Shown: positions 1-10,004 of the stretch, one piece after another
Position numbering within the stretch: the first letter of the stretch is position 1
Layout: each line of letters starts with the position of its first letter
Source: Nitrospirae bacterium JdFR-81
Lineage (GTDB): Bacteria; Nitrospirota; Thermodesulfovibrionia; UBA6902
Direction of reading: 5' to 3'
NCBI GenBank assembly: GCA_002011735.1
Contig: MTOQ01000069.1
Location: 1-50,661, forward strand
DNA length: 50,661 nt
Made by a program: the position numbers and the translations under genes
Notes under the pieces: model-generated
The model's database searches: none
What the model saw: the letters and a program-made list of their open reading frames with translations, nothing else
What the model was told of the DNA's origin: nothing

Positions 1-107
1 GAGGCTTCTTCTTTATCCCTGGGGACGAAGGGTCTGATATTCCTCCTCTTCCATGGTTTATTATTCTCACAGTGGATACTATGTCCTAACCGGAAAGAGG
101 TTAGGTA

Positions 108-134
108 TTGACATGGGGTTATAAATAATATTAT
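108..134 (+). promoter_or_regulatory. Putative sigma-70 promoter of the pyr operon
   Basis: A perfect -35 box TTGACA lies at 108-113. The best -10 candidate is TATTAT at 129-134, giving a short 15-nt spacer; the whole -10 region is AT-rich, so the exact hexamer is uncertain. Transcription would start near position 141, immediately before the PyrR-binding hairpin, as expected for an attenuated leader. Bases 1-107 hold no gene that I can recognise. Confidence 0.5.
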
Positions 135-144
135 GATTAAGTTG

Positions 145-175
145 CCTTTAAACTAGTCCTGAGAGGCTAGTAAGG
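145..175 (+). promoter_or_regulatory. PyrR-binding RNA element (anti-antiterminator) in the pyr leader
   Basis: The RNA contains the PyrR binding-loop signature AGTCCTGAGAGGCT. It folds as an outer stem CCTT (145-148) with AAGG (172-175) and an upper stem ACTAG (152-156) with CTAGT (167-171). In the Bacillus pyr operon, PyrR with UMP stabilises this hairpin and so allows the downstream terminator to form. The same bases CCTGAGAGG (158-166) are a perfect 9-nt complement of CCTCTCAGG (221-229) in the terminator, so the two structures are mutually exclusive. The element and its partner directly precede pyrR. Confidence 0.88.
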
Positions 176-213
176 ATAGCTTGGAATGCTCAATAATTCC
201 TCCAACCGGTTGC

Positions 214-244
214 CCTTCTTCCTCTCAGGGAGAAGGTTTTTTTT
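214..244 (+). terminator. Attenuator (rho-independent terminator) of the pyr operon
   Basis: A 10-bp stem (214-223 with 227-236, one T-G pair) with a CTC loop is followed directly by eight T residues (237-244). The pyrR ATG begins at the next base. The 3' arm AGGGAGAAGG is also the only Shine-Dalgarno-like sequence for pyrR, so the hairpin should both end transcription and hide the ribosome binding site. The antiterminator alternative pairs 158-166 with 221-229. Confidence 0.9.
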
Positions 245-778
245 ATGCCTGAAGAGATACTGAACAGCAAGGAGATCGAGAGGGCCTTAAAGAGGCTTAC
301 CCACGAGATTATCGAGAGGAACAAGGGGGTCAGGAATGTCTGTCTCATAGGTATTCAGCGTGGTGGTGTATTGCTTGCCAAGAGACTCGCGGCACTTATT
401 GAGTCCATAGAGAAGGAGAGGGTGGAGGTTGGCTCACTCGATATAGCACTTTACAGGGATGACATACATATCAAGGACGAACAGCCTGTGGTGAGGTCCA
501 CTGATATACCATTCCAGATAGAGGGCAAGACCGTTGTTTTGGTGGATGATGTGCTCTTTACAGGCAGAAGCATACGGGCCGCCATGGACGCATTAATAGA
601 CTATGGCAGACCTGCATATATACAGCTTGCTGTCCTTATAGACAGGGGACACAGAGAGCTTCCCATAAGGGCCGATTATGTGGGGAAGAATATACCCACC
701 GCGATCAATGATCAGGTTGAGGTCTATATTGATGAAAGAGACAGTAGGAAAGACAGGGTTGTGTTAATAAGGGGATAG
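245..778 (+). CDS. pyrR: Bifunctional pyr operon regulator / uracil phosphoribosyltransferase PyrR
   Basis: PyrR is an RNA-binding attenuation protein that senses UMP and keeps some uracil phosphoribosyltransferase activity. The 177-residue product has the usual family length. It carries the type I phosphoribosyltransferase PRPP-binding motif [17 protein letters not shown] near residue 100 and the early [11 protein letters not shown] segment typical of PyrR. It is the first gene of the operon and sits directly behind its own target hairpin. The ATG at 245 is fixed by the upstream T-run; the Shine-Dalgarno sequence lies inside the terminator stem. The next gene starts 2 nt after the stop. Confidence 0.96.
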   Translation: MPEEILNSKEIERALKRLTHEIIERNKGVRNVCLIGIQRGGVLLAKRLAALIESIEKERVEVGSLDIALYRDDIHIKDEQPVVRSTDIPFQIEGKTVVLVDDVLFTGRSIRAAMDALIDYGRPAYIQLAVLIDRGHRELPIRADYVGKNIPTAINDQVEVYIDERDSRKDRVVLIRG

Positions 779-780
779 CT

Positions 781-1716
781 TTGTCTGTCATGCTCAGATC
801 AAAGGATCTTCTTGGGATCAGAGACCTTACACCAGAGGAGATAAAACTCATCATTGATACAGCATCGGGTTTTAAGGATGTCCTGAAAAGGGACATAAAG
901 AAGGTGCCTGCGTTGAGGGGTAAGACGGTCGTAAACCTCTTCTTTGAGCCGTCAACAAGGACAAGGACATCGTTTGAGCTTGCCGCAAAGAGGCTGAGCA
1001 CCGATGTAATAAACTTTTCTGTTCCTGCAAGCAGTGTGGTGAAGGGTGAGACCTTGAAGGACACTGCCCTGACCATAGAGGCACTGGGAGCAGACTTTGT
1101 TGTCGTAAGGCATTCATCAGCAGGTGTGCCACACTTCTTGAGCAGGATACTGAGGGCGTCTGTCATTAATGCAGGTGATGGGGCGAATGAGCATCCAACA
1201 CAGGCATTGCTTGATCTATTCACCATCAGGGCACATAAGAAGAGGATAAAGGGACTTATTGTTGTGATCATCGGTGATATAGCCCATAGCAGGGTCGCAC
1301 GTTCCAATATCTATGCACTCACAAAGATGGGTGCAAAGGTGAGGCTTGTTGCGCCCTCCACCCTCATCCCGCTCGAGGTGGAGAGGCTCGGTGTTGAGGT
1401 ATATAATTCGGTAGAGGATGGCATAAGGGGTGCTGATGTGGTGATGACCCTGAGGCTCCAGCTTGAAAGGCAGGTGAAGGGTTTTCTTCCATCACCTGAG
1501 GAGTACTTCAACCTCTATGGTTTAACGACAGAGAGGCTCCGCCTTGCAAAAAAGGACGCCATAGTGATGCATCCAGGCCCGATGAACAGGGGGGTGGAGA
1601 TAGAGACCGAGGTTGCCGATGGTCCGCAGTCGGTGATACTTGAGCAGGTGACAAACGGTCTTGCCATAAGGATGGCCGTGCTGTATCTCCTCTCCCGGAG
1701 AAGACGGACTCGCTGA
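781..1716 (+). CDS. pyrB: Aspartate carbamoyltransferase catalytic subunit
   Basis: PyrB condenses carbamoyl phosphate with aspartate to carbamoyl aspartate, the committed step of UMP synthesis. The 311-residue protein shows the carbamoyl-phosphate motif [19 protein letters not shown] near residue 55, the [12 protein letters not shown] segment and a C-terminal MHPGPMNRG motif. The start is probably TTG at 781, because AAGGGG (769-774) is 6 nt upstream; the in-frame ATG at 790 would be 15 nt away. No pyrI regulatory-chain gene is nearby, so control is likely through PyrR attenuation rather than CTP/ATP allostery (inference). Confidence 0.96.
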   Translation: MSVMLRSKDLLGIRDLTPEEIKLIIDTASGFKDVLKRDIKKVPALRGKTVVNLFFEPSTRTRTSFELAAKRLSTDVINFSVPASSVVKGETLKDTALTIEALGADFVVVRHSSAGVPHFLSRILRASVINAGDGANEHPTQALLDLFTIRAHKKRIKGLIVVIIGDIAHSRVARSNIYALTKMGAKVRLVAPSTLIPLEVERLGVEVYNSVEDGIRGADVVMTLRLQLERQVKGFLPSPEEYFNLYGLTTERLRLAKKDAIVMHPGPMNRGVEIETEVADGPQSVILEQVTNGLAIRMAVLYLLSRRRRTR

Positions 1717-1735
1717 GGTGGAGTGGGAGTAACGA

Positions 1736-3010
1736 ATGAGCATACTTATCAGGAATGGATATGTCATCGACCCTTCACAGCAGATAAAGGGTCACAGGGA
1801 CATCCTTATAAAGGATAGAAGGATAGAGGGTATCTATCCAAGGGGTAAGGGCCCGAAGGCAAGGATGACGATAGACGCCTCCAAGTGTGTGGTCGTCCCT
1901 GGGTTCGTTGATATGCATACACACCTGAGAGAGCCCGGCTATGAATATAAGGAGACCATAGAGACAGGCACAAAGGCCGCTCTGAGGGGCGGTTTCACCT
2001 CTGTGTGTCCCATGCCAAATACAGACCCTGTAAATGATGACATCTCTGTTACCGAATACATGATCAGGGAGGCATCGAGGCTTGGATATGCCTCTGTCTA
2101 TCCCGTGGGTGCCATAACAAAGGGGCAGAGGGGGGAAGAGCTGACCGAGATGGAGATGCTTAAGGAGGCAGGCTGTGTGGCCTTCTCCGATGATGGGAGG
2201 CCTGTCATGAATAGCCTCATAATGCGTCGTGCCCTTGAATACTCCAAGATATTCGATCTCCCCATCATCTCACACTGTGAGGACATCAACCTCTCACAGG
2301 GAGGGGTAATGAATGAGGGGTATGTATCGACCATCCTTGGCCTCAGGGGCATACCAAAGGTCTCAGAGGAGATAATGGTTGCCAGGGACATCGCATTGTG
2401 CAAACTGACCGGTGGCAGACTCCATATCGCCCATGTCTCTACAGAGGACTCTGTCAGGCTCATAAGGGAGGCAAAGAGGATGGGATTGAATATAACGGCA
2501 GAGACATGCCCACATTACTTCACCCTGACCGATGAGTCACTCATGAATTATGATACAAATCTCAAGGTAAACCCACCCCTCAGGACATCAAGGGATGTAG
2601 AGGCCATCAAGGAAGGCCTGGCAGATGGGACGATAGATGTGATCGCAACAGACCATGCACCACACCACTATGATGACAAGAACAGAGAGTTCGACACAGC
2701 CGCCTTTGGCATATCCGGGCTTGAGACGGCCTTTGCCCTGAGCCTCAGGCTCGTTGATGAGGGTGTGCTTGATATGAATGGCCTTGTCTCCAAGATGTCG
2801 ATCAATCCTGCAAGAATACTGGGGATACAGAAGGGCACACTGAAGCCTGGTGCCCAGGCAGATATCATCATCTTTGACCCTGAGAGGGAATTCACAGTGG
2901 ATGTAGAGAGGTTTTATTCAAAGGGTAAGAACTCACCATTTAATGGGTGGCAGCTGAGGGGTGTAATAGTAAAGAGCATAGTGTCAGGAGAGGTCTATGA
3001 GTGGGAATAA
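1736..3010 (+). CDS. pyrC: Dihydroorotase
   Basis: Dihydroorotase cyclises carbamoyl aspartate to dihydroorotate in the cytoplasm. The 424-residue protein is a TIM-barrel amidohydrolase with the metal-binding motif DMHTHLREPG (about residues 59-68), the zinc-ligand histidine segments SHCED and HIAHVST, and the catalytic-loop motif ATDHAPHHYDDK. This is the approximately 430-residue form common in bacteria that carry pyrB and pyrC side by side, where the two enzymes often associate. It lies 19 nt after pyrB, and its last 14 bases overlap carA, indicating translational coupling. Confidence 0.96.
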   Translation: MSILIRNGYVIDPSQQIKGHRDILIKDRRIEGIYPRGKGPKARMTIDASKCVVVPGFVDMHTHLREPGYEYKETIETGTKAALRGGFTSVCPMPNTDPVNDDISVTEYMIREASRLGYASVYPVGAITKGQRGEELTEMEMLKEAGCVAFSDDGRPVMNSLIMRRALEYSKIFDLPIISHCEDINLSQGGVMNEGYVSTILGLRGIPKVSEEIMVARDIALCKLTGGRLHIAHVSTEDSVRLIREAKRMGLNITAETCPHYFTLTDESLMNYDTNLKVNPPLRTSRDVEAIKEGLADGTIDVIATDHAPHHYDDKNREFDTAAFGISGLETAFALSLRLVDEGVLDMNGLVSKMSINPARILGIQKGTLKPGAQADIIIFDPEREFTVDVERFYSKGKNSPFNGWQLRGVIVKSIVSGEVYEWE

Positions 3011-4121
3011 GAAGGCACTTCTGGTCCTGTCGGATGGAACGGTATTTGAGGGTGAGGCATTTGGTGCTGATGGAGAGGCCATTGGTGAGGTTGTCTTTAA
3101 CACATCGATAACGGGCTATCAGGAGATACTCACCGACCCTTCTTACAAAGGCCAGATCGTGGTTATGACCTATCCACAGATTGGCAATTACGGAGTGAAT
3201 CAGGAGGATGTGGAGTCAGGCATGCCCCATGTAGAGGGCTTTATCGTCAAGGAGTATATAGACTTTCCGAGCAACTGGCGTTCTGAGATGAGCCTGAGGG
3301 AGTATCTGATCAAGAACAATATACTCGGCCTGGAGGGGATAGATACAAGGGCGCTTACAAGCCACCTCAGAGACGGTGGTGTCCAGATGGGGATCATCTC
3401 AACCATAGACCCAGATCCGCACAGTCTCCTTGAGAAGGTAAGGGCCCATCCTGGTATCTCATCACTCGATCTTGTGAAAGAGGTGACCACAAAGAGGGAT
3501 TTTAAATGGAACGAGGGTATATGGAGGTGGAGGCCCAACCCCTCTGCCGGTCATCCATCACTCTCCATAGTGGTTTATGACTTCGGTGTTAAGAGGAATA
3601 TCCTGAGGCATCTCTTTGATGTAGGCTTTGATATCACGGTGGTGCCGGCTACAACACCTGCAGAGGCGGTGCTTGAGATGGACCCTGATGGTGTGCTCCT
3701 TAGTAACGGTCCAGGAGACCCGCAGACCATCGGTTATGTCATACCCACTATAAAACGATTGATAGGCAAGAAGCCAATCATCGGCATATGCCTCGGCCAC
3801 CAGCTCCTCGGGCTTGCACTTGGAGGGACCACCTACAAGCTCAAATTCGGCCATCATGGAGGTAACCACCCTGTTATGGATCTTGCCACCGAAAAGGTGG
3901 AGATTACATCACAGAACCATAACTACTGTGTGGATATGAAGAGCCTTAGAGGCCAGGCAATCCTCACACACAAAAACCTCTATGACGGGACAGAAGAGGG
4001 GATGAGGCATAAGGATCTGCCCATCATGTCAGTCCAGTATCATCCAGAGGCAGGACCAGGCCCCAATGATTCATCATACATATTCAGGAGATTCAGGGAG
4101 CTGATCTCTGGAAATGTCTGA
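2997..4121 (+). CDS. carA: Carbamoyl-phosphate synthase small (glutaminase) subunit
   Basis: CarA hydrolyses glutamine and passes ammonia through a tunnel to CarB. The 374-residue protein has the N-terminal CarA-specific domain (SITGYQEILTDPSY) and a C-terminal class I amidotransferase domain. The latter has GPGDP, the nucleophile in GICLGHQ (Cys near residue 265) and the His/Glu pair in QYHPEAGPGP. The start ATG at 2997 follows AGGAGAGG (2986-2993) and overlaps the end of pyrC. Unusually, carB does not follow directly; a membrane-protein gene starts on the A of the carA stop codon. Confidence 0.96.
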   Translation: MSGNKKALLVLSDGTVFEGEAFGADGEAIGEVVFNTSITGYQEILTDPSYKGQIVVMTYPQIGNYGVNQEDVESGMPHVEGFIVKEYIDFPSNWRSEMSLREYLIKNNILGLEGIDTRALTSHLRDGGVQMGIISTIDPDPHSLLEKVRAHPGISSLDLVKEVTTKRDFKWNEGIWRWRPNPSAGHPSLSIVVYDFGVKRNILRHLFDVGFDITVVPATTPAEAVLEMDPDGVLLSNGPGDPQTIGYVIPTIKRLIGKKPIIGICLGHQLLGLALGGTTYKLKFGHHGGNHPVMDLATEKVEITSQNHNYCVDMKSLRGQAILTHKNLYDGTEEGMRHKDLPIMSVQYHPEAGPGPNDSSYIFRRFRELISGNV

Positions 4122-4762
4122 TGGATAAGGACAGACCATATACACTGAATGTTGAGAAGGAGAGACTGATATTCATGACATTATCATACAGGGCTGAAAA
4201 GGAGAGCGTGCTTCATAAGGGCATATACAGCAGGGAACTTGCGTCCATGCTTTCCTCTGCAACAATCACCGGTATCCTCTACATATATATTGCATTCAAT
4301 TACAGCATGCATACCCTGTATTATCTCATTCTCCTCATCGTCTTCGTCCTCACCTTCATCGGCTTGAGGGAGTCCATCTTCAAGGAGAGGGCCCTCACCC
4401 TGATACTTGACAGAACCAGAAGGATGGCCACCATCATGTGGCCAAGGGTCCTGTGGAACAAGACAGAGACCATACCATTTGATCAGATAGAGTCGGTAGA
4501 GGTCGGCAGCAAGAGGATAGTCCCTGAGAATATCGACGGTATAGAGTTCGTTGAGAGGATATCCCGCCAGCATGGAAGTGCTGTGCCAGGCCTTGCCGAG
4601 GAGGCAGAATTCGTGACATTGAATCTGAGATTAAAGGACGGCTCAGAGAGGCTCATATACGCACAGAAGATAGGTGGAAGGATTGATGAGGAGCCTGATA
4701 TACCGCTCAGGGAGATAAGGGCATTCCTGCAAGAGGGGAACAACCTTGCCAAAGAGGACTGA
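4121..4762 (+). CDS. Unrecognised membrane protein between carA and carB, possible PH-like domain
   Basis: I do not recognise this 213-residue protein. It has a charged N-terminal segment, two closely spaced hydrophobic helices (about residues 45-60 and 65-82), then a soluble region (about 90-205) of alternating strand-like segments. The order of two helices followed by '[14 protein letters not shown]...[11 protein letters not shown]' resembles bacterial PH-like membrane proteins, but this is a weak structural impression. The gene overlaps the carA stop by 1 nt and the carB start by 17 nt, so it is translationally coupled to both halves of carbamoyl-phosphate synthase. A membrane anchoring or scaffolding role is speculation. 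Confidence 0.75.
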   Translation: MDKDRPYTLNVEKERLIFMTLSYRAEKESVLHKGIYSRELASMLSSATITGILYIYIAFNYSMHTLYYLILLIVFVLTFIGLRESIFKERALTLILDRTRRMATIMWPRVLWNKTETIPFDQIESVEVGSKRIVPENIDGIEFVERISRQHGSAVPGLAEEAEFVTLNLRLKDGSERLIYAQKIGGRIDEEPDIPLREIRAFLQEGNNLAKED

Positions 4763-7700
4763 CATAAGGAAGATATTGATAATCGGCTCTGGCCCCATCG
4801 TGATAGGTCAGGCATGCGAGTTCGACTATTCAGGCACACAGGCATGCAGGGCCCTGAAGTCCGAGGGATATGAGGTGATCCTTGTGAACTCAAATCCTGC
4901 CACTATAATGACAGATCCCGAGATGGCCCATTCCACCTATATAGAACCCCTCACCCCAGAGATACTGGAGATGATAATCAAGAAGGAGAGGCCCGATGCA
5001 TTGCTTCCAACCATGGGAGGACAGACAGCCCTCAACCTTGCTGTCGAACTCTCAGAGGCGGGTGTGCTCGAAAGATACAATGTCGAGCTTATAGGTGCCA
5101 AGTTAGAGGCCATCAAGAAGGCAGAGGACAGGGAGCTCTTTAAGGAGGCGATGGAGAGGATAGGGCTTGAGGTGCCAAAGAGTGCATATGTGAGCTCTAT
5201 CAAAGAGGGCCTCAGGGTCATTGAGGATATAAATTTTCCTGTCATAATAAGGCCGTCATTCACCCTTGGTGGCACAGGAGGGAGCGCTGCATACAATATC
5301 GAGGAATACAGGGAGAACCTGAAGAGGGCCCTTGAACTCAGCCCCATCCATCAGGCCCTTGTGGAGGAGTCGGTGATAGGGTGGAAGGAATACGAGCTTG
5401 AGGTAATGCGCGATTGTAAGGATAACGTTGTAATAATCTGTTCCATAGAAAACTTTGATCCAATGGGTGTCCATACCGGCGACTCTATCACAGTGGCACC
5501 TGTTCAGACCCTCACAGATAAGGAATACCAGAGGATGAGGGATGCGGCGATAGCGATCATACGGGAGATCGGGGTTGACACCGGTGGATCCAATATACAG
5601 TTTGCACTGAACCCTGACGATGGGAGGATGGTCGTCATCGAGATGAACCCAAGGGTATCAAGGAGCTCTGCCCTTGCATCAAAGGCCACGGGATTCCCGA
5701 TAGCGAAGATAGCTGCAAAGCTGGCGGTTGGGCTCAGGCTCGATGAGATACCCAACGACATAACAAGGGAGACACCTGCATCATTTGAACCAACCATCGA
5801 CTATGTGGTTGTGAAGTTTCCAAGATTCACCTTTGAGAAGTTCCCTGACGCCGATCCCACACTCACAACCCAGATGAAGTCTGTTGGAGAGGCGATGGCA
5901 ATAGGCAGGACATTCAAGGAGGCCCTGAGCAAGGCCATCAGGAGTATGGAGATAGACAGTTATGGATTTGAAGAGAAGACGGCGTCCCTTGAAGAGACAA
6001 GGATGAAATTGAAGACGCCCAACAGCGAAAGGGTCTGGTATATTGCCCATGCCTTCAGGCTCGGGATGGAGGTAGAGGAGATCTACGAACTCACACGGAT
6101 AGACCCGTGGTTCCTCAATAACATCAAAGAGGTTGTGGAGATGGAGGAGGAGATAAAAGGGCTGGATAAGAAGGGGTTGCTGTTTAATCCTCGAATATTT
6201 GAACCCCTCCTTCGCAGGGCAAAGGAATATGGTATATCCGACAGGCGGATAGCTGAACTGACAGGTCTGGATGAGGGCAAGATAAGAAGCATGAGAGGGG
6301 AGTACAGGATCGAACCTGTCTATAAGATCATTGACACATGTGCCGCGGAGTTCAAGGCATACACGCCATATCTATATTCCACCTATGAGAGGCCATTTTA
6401 TAAATTGACAGATAATGGCTCACCTGTTACTGCCTGTGAGGCAAACCCAACAGACTGCAGGAAGGTCATCATCCTTGGTAGTGGCCCCAACAGGATCGGC
6501 CAGGGTATAGAGTTTGACTATTGCTGTGTGCATGCGGTCTTTGCACTGAAGGAGCTTGGTTACGAGACGATAATGATCAACTGCAACCCCGAGACCGTGA
6601 GCACCGATTATGACACGGCAGACAGACTGTATTTTGAACCCCTTACACTTGAGGATGTCCTCTCTATAGTGAGGAAGGAGAAGCCAGAGGGTGTGATAGT
6701 CCAGTTTGGTGGGCAGACACCGTTGAAGCTTGCGGTCCCCCTTGAGAGGGAGGGGATAAGGATACTCGGCACATCTCCTGATTCCATAGACAGGGCGGAG
6801 GACAGGGAGAGGTTCAAGGAGCTCCTGCATAAACTGAACCTCAGACAGCCTGACAGTGGAACGGCCATGTCCTTTGATGAGGCGATCGTGGTTGCAAGGG
6901 AGATAGGGTTCCCCGTAATGGTGAGGCCCTCCTATGTCCTTGGTGGGAGGGCAATGGAGATCGTGTATGATGAGGAGAGCCTGAGGGAATACATGGAGAA
7001 GGCGGTAAAGGCCTCACCTGAACATCCGGTGCTGATAGATAAATACCTTGAGGATGCCATCGAGGTGGATGTTGATGCCATTGCAGACGGCAGGGATGTG
7101 ATAGTAGGAGGGATAATGGAACACATAGAGGAGGCAGGTATCCATTCAGGTGACTCTGCCTGCTCAATACCGCCCTATTCTCTTGCCGAGGATATCGTTG
7201 AGAGGATAAAGGATCAGACAAGGGCACTGGCCATGGAATTGAATGTAAAGGGTCTCATGAATGTGCAGTTTGCGGTCAAGGACGGTGATATCTATATACT
7301 CGAGGTGAACCCAAGGGCCTCAAGGACTGTCCCGTTTGTGAGCAAGGCGACAGGCATCCCCCTTGCAAAGATGGCCGCCAAGGTGATGGTGGGCCATTCC
7401 CTGAGGGAGCTTGGCCTCACATCAGAGGCAAAGATCCCTCACACAGCGGTCAAGGAGGCGGTCTTCCCCTTTGACAGGTTTGTCGGTGTAGACACCATCC
7501 TGGGGCCTGAGATGAAGTCGACCGGTGAGGTCATGGGTATTGATATGGATTTTGGCAGGGCCTATTCAAAGGCACAGAGTGCATCAAGAAACACCATCCC
7601 GCTCAGGGGCAGAGTATTTATAAGTGTCAAAGACAGGGACAAGCCCTCGCTCATCCCCATTGTAAGCAAGCTCATGGAGATGGGCTTCTCAATAATAGCC

Positions 7701-8030
7701 ACAAGGGGAACGGCCCGTTTTCTCAGAGAGCACGGCCTCACAGTAGAGGTGGTTAACAAGGTAGGAGAGGGTAGGCCTGATATAGTTGATTTTATAAAGA
7801 ACAATGAGATAGACTTTGTTATTAATACGGTGACAGGTTCAAAGGCCCAGAAGGATTCCTTCTCGATAAGGGATAGTGCCTTAAGGTATGGGGTGACATA
7901 TACAACCACCATCTCCGGTGCAAGGGCAACTGTAAACGCCATGGAGGTGATGCGGAAAGAGAGGATCAGCATCAAGTCCCTCCAGGAATATCACGGTGAT
8001 GGAAGGGCAGGGGCAATTAATAAAAAATGA
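4746..8030 (+). CDS. carB: Carbamoyl-phosphate synthase large subunit
   Basis: CarB makes carbamoyl phosphate from bicarbonate, ammonia and two ATP for pyrimidine and arginine synthesis. The 1094-residue protein has two homologous ATP-grasp halves: [19 protein letters not shown] at the N-terminus and [19 protein letters not shown] near residue 580. An MGS-like allosteric domain follows from about residue 960. The start is TTG at 4746 with GAGGGG at 4733-4738 upstream; the resulting N-terminus [17 protein letters not shown] matches the family start. It is the last gene of the pyr operon and is followed by 126 nt of AT-rich DNA without a clear terminator. Confidence 0.96.
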   Translation: MPKRTDIRKILIIGSGPIVIGQACEFDYSGTQACRALKSEGYEVILVNSNPATIMTDPEMAHSTYIEPLTPEILEMIIKKERPDALLPTMGGQTALNLAVELSEAGVLERYNVELIGAKLEAIKKAEDRELFKEAMERIGLEVPKSAYVSSIKEGLRVIEDINFPVIIRPSFTLGGTGGSAAYNIEEYRENLKRALELSPIHQALVEESVIGWKEYELEVMRDCKDNVVIICSIENFDPMGVHTGDSITVAPVQTLTDKEYQRMRDAAIAIIREIGVDTGGSNIQFALNPDDGRMVVIEMNPRVSRSSALASKATGFPIAKIAAKLAVGLRLDEIPNDITRETPASFEPTIDYVVVKFPRFTFEKFPDADPTLTTQMKSVGEAMAIGRTFKEALSKAIRSMEIDSYGFEEKTASLEETRMKLKTPNSERVWYIAHAFRLGMEVEEIYELTRIDPWFLNNIKEVVEMEEEIKGLDKKGLLFNPRIFEPLLRRAKEYGISDRRIAELTGLDEGKIRSMRGEYRIEPVYKIIDTCAAEFKAYTPYLYSTYERPFYKLTDNGSPVTACEANPTDCRKVIILGSGPNRIGQGIEFDYCCVHAVFALKELGYETIMINCNPETVSTDYDTADRLYFEPLTLEDVLSIVRKEKPEGVIVQFGGQTPLKLAVPLEREGIRILGTSPDSIDRAEDRERFKELLHKLNLRQPDSGTAMSFDEAIVVAREIGFPVMVRPSYVLGGRAMEIVYDEESLREYMEKAVKASPEHPVLIDKYLEDAIEVDVDAIADGRDVIVGGIMEHIEEAGIHSGDSACSIPPYSLAEDIVERIKDQTRALAMELNVKGLMNVQFAVKDGDIYILEVNPRASRTVPFVSKATGIPLAKMAAKVMVGHSLRELGLTSEAKIPHTAVKEAVFPFDRFVGVDTILGPEMKSTGEVMGIDMDFGRAYSKAQSASRNTIPLRGRVFISVKDRDKPSLIPIVSKLMEMGFSIIATRGTARFLREHGLTVEVVNKVGEGRPDIVDFIKNNEIDFVINTVTGSKAQKDSFSIRDSALRYGVTYTTTISGARATVNAMEVMRKERISIKSLQEYHGDGRAGAINKK

Positions 8031-8156
8031 TAATCAAATAATTAAATTTTTTTATTGGACTATTAAACCTTGGTATATTAATATTTCTAACTGCATAATT
8101 CTGGCTCTTTCTTTATATGGTCTATAAAAAATCTTTAAAAAGGGAGGTGCCGAGCC
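8031..8156 (+). other. AT-rich spacer between carB and the sulfur gene set
   Basis: No gene and no convincing terminator or promoter is seen in these 126 nt. The spacer contains a small palindromic tract, AATATTAATATT-like, near 8078-8090. At 8121-8141 it carries TCTATAAAAAATCTTTAAAA(A), a string that recurs almost exactly at 17933-17954. A strong Shine-Dalgarno sequence GGGAGGTG (8142-8149) ends the spacer. Confidence 0.4.
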
Positions 8157-9653
8157 TTGGATGAAGAAAGAAGAAACACAATGTGGGCATTTATAATAAC
8201 AGGTGCGCTTATCCTCATCAGTCTCCTGTACTATTCGGTAAATATCTACTATATCTACCTCATTGTCTATATCTGGTTTGGTTTTGCCTATGGGATGATG
8301 CTCCAGTATGGAAGGTTCTGTTTTGCATCTGCCTCAAGAGACCTCTTTGCGGCAGGTGTGCCACGAATGGCGGTAGGGATCATGATCGCCCTGATCTTCT
8401 TCAGCCTTGTCCAGGCATTCTTGGCCTCTGTAAACATGAGCACCTTTCATCCCGCACCCTTCGGCATCCATATGTTAATTGCTGGCACGATCTTTGGGAT
8501 AGGCATGGTCCTTGCTGGTGGTTGTGCCTCCGGGTCCCTTTATAAAATAGGTGAAGGCAACGGGACATCCATCCTCGCGGTAATATTTGGTCTCTCATTA
8601 GGACAGGCGATATTTGTTGACCTTGGAGGGGTATTTGATAAGCTTGTCCCACAATCGTGGGCTGAGTCTGCCCGTGCCAAGGCATGGATACCCTCATACA
8701 TAACCCAGAGTGGATGGTTTGACCAGTACCTTGTGGGCTATGTATGGAACAAACCACAATACACGATTGCCAAGCTTATATCAGGCGGCCATCCAAAGGC
8801 CATTCATTATTTCATAGGCAACTCTTTTATAAATGCGATCCTACCAGCGGTAATAATCCTCGTTCTGGTTTATATAAAATGGGCGAGGAAGGGATTTATC
8901 AAGAAGAGGCGGAAACAGAAGGGGACAATAGGCCTTGGTGATGAGCTTGCAGGTATATGGGCGATGATAACCGCATCAAAAAGGACAAGCCTCATGGGTG
9001 TGCTTATCGGCATCACCGCAGGCATTCATATCCTGGCGATAAAGGCCATGCAGGTAAAGTTCGGTGTCAATAATTTCGGCCAGTTATTGACACGGATGGG
9101 ACATGGCCTCGACTTTTCAGCGAGGGCAAAGCTATATGACCCGTCTTTTACTGCAACACTCTCAAACATAAAAAAGATCGTAGGTGATGTGACGGTTGGG
9201 AATACGGTATTTGATCCTGGCTACTGGTATATTACAAGTCAGGAGGCACAATTCGGGGCGTGGATACTTGAGAAGCTGGGCTGGAACATGCATGATAACA
9301 TGTTCTTTGGATATGTCAATGGTGTGCCTGAGCTGTGGCGTAACCCTGCCCTATGGATGTCCCTCGGCATCATCTTTGGTTCGATGGTCATGGCACGTCT
9401 ACAGAATGAGTTCAGGTTTAAATGGCCAAAGGGTGAGCTCTATGTGTGGGGCATACTGGGTGGACTGTTAATGGGGTTTGGGTCAAGACCCTCGCTCGGC
9501 TGTAATATCGGTGCGTTCTTTATAAGGGCCTCAGGCGGAGACCCCAATGGATGGGTATATGGTACGGGGATGGTGCTTGGGGCATTCATCGGGGTTAAAT
9601 TCTTCAACTGGTGGACAGAGAGAAAGATGGCGAAAGAGATGGAAGAGTTTTAG
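8157..9653 (+). CDS. YeeE/YedE family membrane transporter (sulfur-compound uptake)
   Basis: This is a 498-residue polytopic membrane protein of the YeeE/YedE (sulphur transport) family; the characterised TsuA member imports thiosulfate. Family signatures are visible: YGRFCFASASRD near residue 45, GGCASGSLYKIGEGNG near residue 120, and the second-half repeat GSRPSLGCNIGAFF near residue 445. The cysteines in these motifs are the ones thought to relay the substrate. It is longer than the roughly 350-400 residues of many relatives because of an extended central loop (about residues 160-300). The TTG start at 8157 has GGGAGGTG 7 nt upstream. A TusA gene follows, the usual partner of this transporter. 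Confidence 0.88.
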   Translation: MDEERRNTMWAFIITGALILISLLYYSVNIYYIYLIVYIWFGFAYGMMLQYGRFCFASASRDLFAAGVPRMAVGIMIALIFFSLVQAFLASVNMSTFHPAPFGIHMLIAGTIFGIGMVLAGGCASGSLYKIGEGNGTSILAVIFGLSLGQAIFVDLGGVFDKLVPQSWAESARAKAWIPSYITQSGWFDQYLVGYVWNKPQYTIAKLISGGHPKAIHYFIGNSFINAILPAVIILVLVYIKWARKGFIKKRRKQKGTIGLGDELAGIWAMITASKRTSLMGVLIGITAGIHILAIKAMQVKFGVNNFGQLLTRMGHGLDFSARAKLYDPSFTATLSNIKKIVGDVTVGNTVFDPGYWYITSQEAQFGAWILEKLGWNMHDNMFFGYVNGVPELWRNPALWMSLGIIFGSMVMARLQNEFRFKWPKGELYVWGILGGLLMGFGSRPSLGCNIGAFFIRASGGDPNGWVYGTGMVLGAFIGVKFFNWWTERKMAKEMEEF

Positions 9654-9734
9654 AGGCACAAGGACTTTAACACACTGGCTCTCTGACACACTTATTACAT
9701 ACAAATAAAATAAAAAAAAGGAGGGAGTTAAAGT

Positions 9735-9986
9735 ATGGCAGTAAAATTCGAGAAGACAGGAGATGGAACCTATATGCTTGATGTGTGTGGGTATGTATGT
9801 CCACACCCCCAGATCTACACAAAGAAGTCCCTTGAGAAGATGAAAGAGGGTGAAGTACTCGAGGTGATCTTTGACAACCCCTCATCCAAGGAGACGATAA
9901 TGCAGATGTGTGAACAGATGGGGCATGAGATCTTAGAGGAGAAGACAGAAGGCGGGAAAATGATGTTAAAGATCGAGAAGGGATAA
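9735..9986 (+). CDS. TusA-family sulfur carrier protein
   Basis: The 83-residue protein has the compact TusA/SirA/YedF fold length and the conserved CPHP (Cys22) in GYVCPHPQIYTKKSLEKM, followed by GEVLEVIFDNPSSKETI. The Cys of the CPxP motif carries a persulfide in characterised members. An extra Cys18 lies four residues before it. Its place 81 nt after the YeeE/YedE transporter suggests that it accepts sulfur from the imported compound, as in other YeeE-TusA pairs. The ATG at 9735 is preceded by AAAAAAGGAGGGAG. Confidence 0.9.
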   Translation: MAVKFEKTGDGTYMLDVCGYVCPHPQIYTKKSLEKMKEGEVLEVIFDNPSSKETIMQMCEQMGHEILEEKTEGGKMMLKIEKG

Positions 9987-10004
9987 TATTAACAGGGAGG
10001 GCCT

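Noticed and set aside
85-104. CTAAC...GTTAG dyad before the pyr promoter
   Set aside because: It has only five base pairs and no T-run, too weak to call a terminator of an upstream gene.
6841-7227. Antisense ORFs within carB, such as the 128-residue minus-strand one
   Set aside because: They lie wholly inside a conserved gene, have low-complexity Ser/Pro/His-rich products and lack ribosome sites.
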